DNA of 23,463 bases. It comes from Choristocarpus tenellus KU-1152 (taxonomy: Eukaryota; Phaeophyceae). The notes under the pieces are model-generated. The model ran no database searches, was not told the origin of the DNA, and saw only the letters and a list, made by a program, of their open reading frames with translations. A program made the position numbers and the translations under genes. Below are positions 11,301 through 20,300 of the stretch, piece after piece. The DNA is taken from NCBI GenBank assembly GCA_964200185.2, contig CAXNAD020000244.1, positions 1-23,463 on the forward strand, written 5' to 3'. The first letter of the stretch is position 1; each line of letters begins with the position of its first letter.

Positions 11301-14300
11301 GTTTAGGACTCCTTCACTGATGGTGACCCTTCCAGCATGAGCGGGTACTATAGGAGGAGTCGGATGTGTATTAGCAGCGGTTTGACTTTCAAATCTCTGA
11401 ATTTCCTGCTGACTCTTTCCCTCATTGTCCTCTCCAATGCCGACTTCCCCATGCAGTAAAATTGGGGATTCCTTTTCATCTCCTCCTCCCCCCATTTTAC
11501 CCTCCCCACTGTCACTGCTGACTTTGTCAGTGGTTCCTAATGCAGTGTTAGAATGTAAGTCAAGGTCAACAGGGGGGGTGAACTTGACCTCAACTCTTGC
11601 ACCTTCCCCGGGGGTAAGTTGGGCTACCCCAGGTGAAATCTTGAGGAAAGATACTTGTGGTTCTGGTGCTAGAAATTCCACGGACTTGGATGCATTTGTT
11701 CAAGACCAGGCCATGGGGATAGGGTGCACAATGGAAGTTGTGTGAGCTGGAGAAGGGGGATGCAATCGTTAAGGTTGGTGAGGAGCGGATCCATAATGAG
11801 TACTGGTGATAGAGCAACACAGAGCATCATAGCACTTCACATGACTAAAGGGGTGTATATATATGTGTGTGTGTGTTGACATATCCATCGATGTATGGGC
11901 TATGTCTAACTGAGTATATGGTACTCCGAATCACTCTCTTCGCCAGATCCAAACCATTTCAGAGGGTAGGAGTTTAACCCTGTTTGTCCATCCAGGTCTT
12001 GGCTTCCCACGGATTTCTGATGTCCTTTTTTGGGCTTGTTGTGAACACAGTTACCTACTCCGAAATGTTTCAGAGCAGATAAAACGTACATGACTATGAA
12101 AGGTGTGTGCGGAGCAAGGATATTGACACTTCCTGAAAAAACAACAGGAAAAATTAAATCAAAATCAAAAAATCGGATTTATGACCCCGAATGGACTCGA
12201 CTCTACCCTCTGAAATACTTTGGATCCCAACAAGTGCAGTATATTGACTGTTGCACAGATATTAATGTCTGTGGAAAATTGCACATATCCTTGCAATTCT
12301 ATGTACGTTATTTTAGAAAATAGACGTGCACATACGCGAATTGAGAGAGAGAGGAAGGTTGATGAATATTTGAGACACACCCTCAACTCTTCGGACTGTG
12401 CCTCTTGGAGCTGTTTTCTCCTACTATTTACGACATTTCGTTCCCGTTCAAGCATTGTTCATACCCCTCTCGACCAAATTCTTCACAGAAAGTCAATGCT
12501 GCTCCTCTTCTTTCACCTGGGTTGTGCGGGAGACGTTTCGCACAAACACACTTGCGGTTGTGCTATCTCCTGGACAGGCAGGAGCAAGGTGAAGTACAGT
12601 GTGGCTAAAACTGAGCAGGGGCTCCATCCCCACACCGTGGCACCTACTTGGTGGAAGGAATGGCAAAAAGAGATACTAAGGTTGCATTACAAACCATCAC
12701 ATTAGCACTATTGACTACTCCGAAAAAAAATTGACTGCCCCACACACCAAAGAATGGACAGTAAATGAAGTTTGATCAGACATTTACCACTCACAGAACC
12801 CCAAAGACGGGCTTACCCTTGGCATTCAATTAGATTATGTGTCCAAGACAGTGCGAAAAGTAACCTGTTGCCTGCAAACCTTTGCGAGGTTCAGTTTAAA
12901 TGTTCAATATCAGTGTGTATGTGGACCACTCAGTGGGCAACAATGGTTTACCATCAATGGAGTCTCGGTGGGAGACAGTCAAGGGTTGCTAAAATAACGT
13001 ACATAGAATTGCAAGGATATGTGCAATCATGGGGTTGCTTTCAATCTTGTTAGCAGGACCCTTTAAGTTGTTATACCTTCATGACCCAGTCAATCAGATA
13101 TGGTACAGTGTTTTATGTACTATTACTGCCTCATGTTGGAACAAAAGGTATTAAGGGGTGAAAGGTTTCCCCATATTTTTAAGGACCCATGTGTACTCAA
13201 GAGGTATTGCCCACCCTAGCAGGAAACAAGCATAAGATGCGTGAGAGCAATATAAATCACTTATTCTCCAACTTCTCATTCACTCTCTCTATGGCAATCT
13301 GGGGTGCACTCCTCTCACCGGATTATTGAGGTCTGCCCAAGGGATGTACTGAAGGTGAGTGAGGAGTCATGTACAATGGAAGATGCTGGGCTGAAAGTGA
13401 TGTCCATGAACCGTTCTTCAAATGGTAAAAGGATCCCAAAGCCATCATTTGGTTGGACCATCAGCTGCACAGAAACAAAGGAAAAATTCAACCCAGACCC
13501 CCCACAGCCCCAAAGTCGAATGTGCAAGTGTTGAATTCAAGAGTAGTCTAGGGTCCTGTATACCAGTTCTCTGTTTGACTCAAACTTAATGCTGACTTGT
13601 CTACTTTTGACTAGCCACATGGGATAGTCTGCAGATGAGGGCACTACCACTGAGTCAAACCAAGAGTTAGGCAGGGTTGCATTTTAAGGATCCCGATAAA
13701 GGGCAAGAGTGAAAGTGTCTTAGAGGGTACGAGTTTTGCCCTGTTTGTCCGTTTGGAGCTTGGGTTTGCACGGGATTTTTCTTACATTTTCCTACCCCAA
13801 AATGGCTCAGAGGGGGTAAAATGTGTACGTTATAAAAACTTGTGTCTGGAACAAGGATATTGACACTTCCTATCAAATACTATAGCCAAAATCTCATCAG
13901 TATCGCAGCATTGGATTTGACCAACAAATGGACACAGCTCTACCCTCTAAGATATTTGGACTCCAAAAGAGATACTATTGTGTAGATTTGTAGAAAGAGC
14001 CTTTGCTGAATCGTGGTGTCACTTTGTGTATGGAAAGGGGGAACATCAATATTGCGTACACTGTTGTACCCATCTAGAAATAGAATAGAGTGTATTGCAC
14101 AGGGTAAGGAATATGGCTGAGAATACACGCAAGGGTTCAAACCTTCATACCTTTCAATTGATTTGATTCTACTCTGAACCAAGGAATGACAATCACAGTT
14201 GAAGTCTTGTCACCAAACTCTTCTGATCCCCACACACTTCAGCTAAGATATTTTTTCTGATCTCCTCGAATGCTCCCTGTTCTCTCATCTTACTCTGGCC

Positions 14301-17300
14301 TTTCCTCTTTTCCACCTCCCACTCCTCCCACCAATCCCCCTCCTACTGCAGCTGTGATGCATACCTCGGGTGGATTCTTGACAAACCCAAACTTCATGGG
14401 GAGCCGGGCGGTGCTGGTCAGGGAAATCCTTCGAGTTACACTCTGATTTGTAAAGCATTGCGCAAAATCCAACCAATTTTTTATGCCTGTACTCTCAGTG
14501 CCAAGGTCAGAACGAGAAGAGACGAGCCCTCCAATCCTCACTTTGGATTCAGTAAGCTGAGCTCGTAAGGTCCAGAAGACAGGTATGACCTTCCATGTAG
14601 CAGGTGGAGATGTTAGGATAGTAATTCAAACGATCAAACACTAGTCTGAGAAGCAACAAAGTCCAGATTAGACAGGAGGAAACACCCAGGGCAGAATGTG
14701 ATGTCTATGGACATGTGTAAATCAAGTGAAACAGGGTGTGGTGTGGCCTCCCAGGTAAGGGTTGAATCTCTGGTGGAAGTTTGGTAATTGCTCGAAATGA
14801 AGGACATTTTCTCTAGGCTCATTATGGTGCTTATTGCTCTCCCCTGAGTACTGAGGTGTAAAAGCACTACTAATTTAGTTGTAGTAAATGTTAGGAAGGA
14901 GGGACAAAGGGTTGAAGACATCAGGGAGGTTGCTGAGTGCATCTATTCAGGTTGCTGATTGCATCAATTTACTACTGTCTATACGCAACTCCATCAATGT
15001 ATATCTTACCTCTCATACCATGCCACTAGAGGTCTATCCCTTAGTACACTTTTTCAAATGAAAATCTTGGCATGACTCAAGCACAATGCATGCCCACATT
15101 TCCTAGCCAAGACAAGGGTTTTTCTTGAATGCAAGTGCTCTCTCACACAATTTCTCCCACTGTTACCATTGCCAATATACCCTTTGATCTATCTCATGCC
15201 ACCCTGTAGTTGGTGCAATATACACAGGCCAATCTCAGGCATACCCCATACTCACCTGCTCTGGCACATATATCTGCACAGGTACCCCTATCATGCTTTC
15301 TTCTCCTTCTACCCCCCACCCCTTGTCAGAACACTGACGTAGTAGCTCCTCTGATGGTCGAAACCGTATACCAAAGTCAAGGCATCCTCCGCCTGGTTGT
15401 ATGAAACCCATGTCAGGGCCAAAAGAGCAGCAGCCGTGGAGAACAGATGGAACCTTGGCCATTGCTTTCATGGCTATCTTTCCCCTGTTGTAGACTCGAA
15501 TCTAATAAATAGTTAAGGATGGAGATATTGTGGTTGAACACACAATAGGAAGTTCGAATTGAAGATGCCAGATGTGTGCTCTGCATATTAATTTCAGGAA
15601 TGAATCAACGTATCTTAGAGGGTAGAGCTGCGTCCATTTGGGGGCTAAAATCCAATGTTGCGATTTTGATGTAATTTTGGCTATCATTTTTGTTAGGAAG
15701 TGTCAACATCCTTGCTCTGGACACAGTTTTCATAAGGTATACATTTTACCTACTCCGAAATATTTCAGAGTAGGAGAATGTCATTTAAAAAACCCGTGGG
15801 AAGCCAAGCCCCAAATGCACAAACAGGGCAAAATTCGTACCCTGTAAGATACTTTCAATCAATATGAATGAGTGCAATTCAGTTGCAGTGGAGGGGCCGA
15901 ACAGCAGAAGGCGTAAAAGGAAAAGGAGGCATTAGGCATAGAAAACCAGTGGAATAAGGCAGAGGTGTAGGGGAGCACAAAAAGACAGGACATTTGTAGG
16001 GGAGCAAAGAAGGAAGTACTGTATTAGAAGGATCATCATGTGATACATTAACACAAGCACGAAATGTCCTTGACCGCATATTGAGAGAAACGACCTTCCA
16101 GGGGGTCGCAAAATTCCCTTAACACATGTAGTCAGGACCAAAGAAGTCTGAGATGACTGCGCTTTCTCCAAAGTGTGTAAACCTTTGCCTTCCTCCGTTC
16201 CGTCATCCTTCTCCCCCACTCACTCCCTGAAATACATTTATTTGGGGGTAAGATACTGCTCCCACGCCTCTGATTTGAAATCCTGCACACCTTCTTGATG
16301 TACTGCTTCCCTATCACACAGCAGTGAAAGTCTACTAGTGACTCCCTTACAAAGATTGGCACGGAAACTCCAGTGGCGTGAATAGTGAGTCGGAACTCTT
16401 CCTCACAGCCCTCAAAAAGGATCACCTGCTTCCCCAACATGAAATCCAAGGAAGGGTGGGACAAAGGTGTTGTTCGTGGTGAGGATATTTGTCGAAATTT
16501 CTGACACAATGATCTCCCGGTGTGTATAGCAAAATATGCAATTCACTGAGCACTGTAAAATAGGAGCATTGAACTGCATCCGTTTGGGGTCACAAATCCA
16601 ATTTTGCAATTTTGATTCATTTTGAATATCGTGTTTGTTAGAAAGTGTCAATATCCTTGCTTCAGACACACCTTTTATAGCCATATGTATTATAGGACTG
16701 TTTTCATACAGAAAACCGAAAAAGGGCATAGAAACCCCGTGGGAAGCCAAGGCACGAATGGACAAACAGGGCAAAACTCGTACCCTCTTCAATGCTTTGA
16801 CTCTTGAACAAACATAATAATCCTGTCCATGGTAATCTTTTCCATATAACAAAGGACTGAACGAATTGAACTGTTTTCAAGTGATAATCCAGGAGATATT
16901 TTTCGTTTTATGCTTCATGTGTAAGCGTCTCTCCCAAACCTGTGAGCATTTTGTATGTTACAGTGACTTTCAAGCTCATCTACTGTAGAGCTCGTACTTT
17001 TCCTGGAAAGCATACCATCAGTCAAACTTGAGGCTTGGATGAGTTGCATCTACCCCCAACAGATTATGATTCTCTCTTCTTCTTCTTGTCCTCCTATGCT
17101 GTGCATTCTGAATTGGAATACAAGTTAGTCTTGTGCAAGAACCACAACTATATTCACTGAGCATTACCAGGTATGGTATTCCAGATGTTGACAGTTGCAA
17201 AACAGACCCGACTATGTGTTGCCATGTGACCTTCCACCAGTCAAAGGTGCAGAGCCTTGATTTGTTTTCTTCGAAGATATAATGCCATATGCTTACTGAC

Positions 17301-20300
17301 ATGTTGAGATCTTGTGAGGAAAGAAAAATAAATCCCTAGATATCCTTCGAAGGGTGCAGCTGCAGGGCATTAGTACATTCCTTGTTTTAGAAGTAATCTT
17401 GGACCGGCTTTATAATTTTGTCCATGGCTACCTATTAGAGAAAACGCCTGTGTAGTTTGAAGTGCACTCCAGTGATAGTCCAGAGAGTATGGTACTGCTT
17501 TGGATGAGCGTTGATAGTTCTCTCTCCCACACCTGTGAAATTTCTGTACATTCTGGTGAATCCTGCAAACAAGTATGGAGGTTTGAGCATACTCCATCCT
17601 TGTGGGTAGTGCATACTCCGACCACATGGTAGTCCCAGAACTCTTTCCTGAAGGCGAGGTACCTTGACAGGGTCATCTAAAGGAAGTTACCCACTAAAAT
17701 CTGGAGTACTAGAAATGTCACCGTATTTCGGCTAGGGCTCTTCAGCTAGAGCTATTCTTAAATGTTTGGCATGGGATTGAGCTGGGGAGGTAGTGTCAGT
17801 TACACTAGTGGACCCTCACAAAGACACCACACCCTATTCATATCATCACTGTCTGGCAGAAAAGGTGCAAGCACCATTTTCCCACTTGTCCTCATTTTTG
17901 GTGGAGGAACCTTTTCCCCTGGGTACCCCTCTGGAGCTTGTACTTCTTATATATGTGGTCACACCAGAAGCGGATGATATACATATTTTTTGTTTTTTTT
18001 TCCACTATGGAAACTAGTCTGTGACCCCGTAGACTGGCAGGCCTCAACCTCTAAGATTTGCGCGTCTTGAGCACTAAAGAGAGTGCAGGTTACGCAAGAA
18101 GGGAAATATGGGGTGGTTGTGTGACACCTGCCTACTTTACTAGAATAGATATCAGGCACACCACAATAGTAAACTAGACAACTACAAGGCTAGGATTAAT
18201 ACAGAGCATCACCTTTGGTCCTGTCAATGCTAGATCTGTTCATAGATTTAAGTGGATTTTCCATGATTGCTGGTGTGCATTTCGAGGACAAGAAACCTTA
18301 CCTAGCAATACATGGAGCAGTGGTGATCTGCAGGAGCTAATACTTGACATGCCTGTCAACTAGTGTATACAACTGGGCCTTCTTTGAGAAGACAACCTTT
18401 GGGATTACACAGGAAAGCATTTTCGTACGTGTGCAAAACCATATGTTTGAAACAGGAAATGTTACCCCCAATAATTTGTATACCATTAGAATGAGGGCGA
18501 AGTCTCTTTCAATGGTGACACATAGCTCTCTGGGTATGTAATACTGAAAGCTGTAGAAGTTCAACTACTATGATTCACTACCAATCAAAGAACAACCTTT
18601 GGATTAGTCGGTTATTTGCTCATGTATATGTTTGCTGGGCACTCTGCAAACCATTTCTTGCAAAGCCTTGTGGTGCCTGGCTAATCATATACTTCACCTC
18701 CAAATTTCCTTCTTGCAATACCTCAATCCACTTGTAGCAAGACCCAGCTGTCAGGTAAATGTAGCTAACTAGGAGAAGATGGGGGAAAAGATATGGGAGA
18801 GATCCAGAATTTCCAAGAGAATGCAGGAAATTTTATGCATTTTCCTTTGTGTACAAGGCCTAAAATTCCATGTGGCGTGATGCAACCAGCTATATACATG
18901 AATGTACCAAAGGTATCTTCCATAGACGGCGCAAGGGCACCAAAATATCTATCTGGCACATTTGAGGGTCCCGTAATATTCCCTTGAAAATTGCCTAATG
19001 CATTTAGTTTTGAGTAAAATTATCTTAGAGAGTACGAGTTTTGCCCTGTTTATCCATTTGGTTGGCTTTCCATGTTTTTTTTTATGACATTTTCCTACTC
19101 CAAAAAGTTTAGGATTAGGTGAAGTGCATACATTATGAAAAGGTGTGTCCGGAACATGGATATTGACACTTCCTAGCAAACACGATAGCCCAAATTACAT
19201 CAAAATTGCAACATCGAATTTTGGTCCCCAAATGGACGTGGCTCTACCCTCTAAGATACTTTGTCTCTTTGTTTGCTATTCTGATGCCAGCTACACAAAC
19301 AAACCCACAATCCCCCACTAACATGGGATCCACTGGGGAATATGTGCTCCAGCTGGTAGGCATAGCACCCATACAGCAATCAATGAGACAGACTGAGAAA
19401 CTTGCTCTCGCAGTCGCTGTACAAGAGTTCCCCTGTCACAGGGACTTCATGACTGAGCTAAGGTTCCCTGAGTCCATAAACATCCTGATCAAAGAGGACA
19501 ATCTGTAGGTGCTTCAAAGGTCGCAAATTACAAAAGCATGAGGGCATTGATGGTGAGAAACATTGAGATACCACTGTTTGACAAAATCAGAGGCTGGAGA
19601 GCTAACCCAGCATAGCCTATGGGCCATTGCCCCACTCGCCACACACCCTCCCCAAACAGTCATCTCAATCTTTGCGTTTCCCCTTTCGTACATCTTAGGA
19701 CCACACTCTATCTGTTTGTCCTCCCGCCATCGGGAGTCGGGAAAGCAATCCAGTCGGGATTTAAGAGATGACCGAGAGATGGCTGCTCAGGGAGGGCACA
19801 CAATCAGTGGGGTGGTGGCCCACGGGTTATGCTGGTTTAGCTCCCCAGCCTCTCTGATTTCTTCAAACATTGAGATACCACTGTTCCACCGGGGCAGATA
19901 GTCTCAATGGTATCTCAATATTTGACAGACAGCATAAGAAGCAGATACACAGCAGACCATTTTTGTTGGGCGCCACTCAAGAGTGAATTTATCTTCGAGG
20001 GTACGAGATTTGCCCTGTTTGTCCATTTGGGACTTGGCTTCCCATGGGGTTTTTTATGACATTTTCCTACTCCGAAATGTTTCCGAGTAGATAAAATGTA
20101 TACGTTGTGAAAAGGTGTGTCCGAAACATACATATTGACACTTGCTAACAAACACGATATCTAAAATTACATCAAATTGCATCATTGGATTTTGACCCCC
20201 AAGTGGACGCGGCTCTACCCTCTAAGATACTTTGGCTCTCTTTGGAGACACTGCATAGTGCAGTCTATGGTCTGGGGGACGAAGAGATTTTTTCATTCTT

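Noticed and set aside
12405-12705. Overlapping plus-strand frames of 64-161 codons
   Set aside because: They are antisense to exon 8, whose minus-strand reading fits its neighbours in phase and domain pattern.
19915-20151. Open frames with FHNVYIL, FGVGKCHK and similar motifs recurring at 3417, 13667, 15638, 18949, 19915 and 21988
   Set aside because: They recur because they are translations of the MITE-like repeat, are broken differently in each copy, and have no consistent start or stop.
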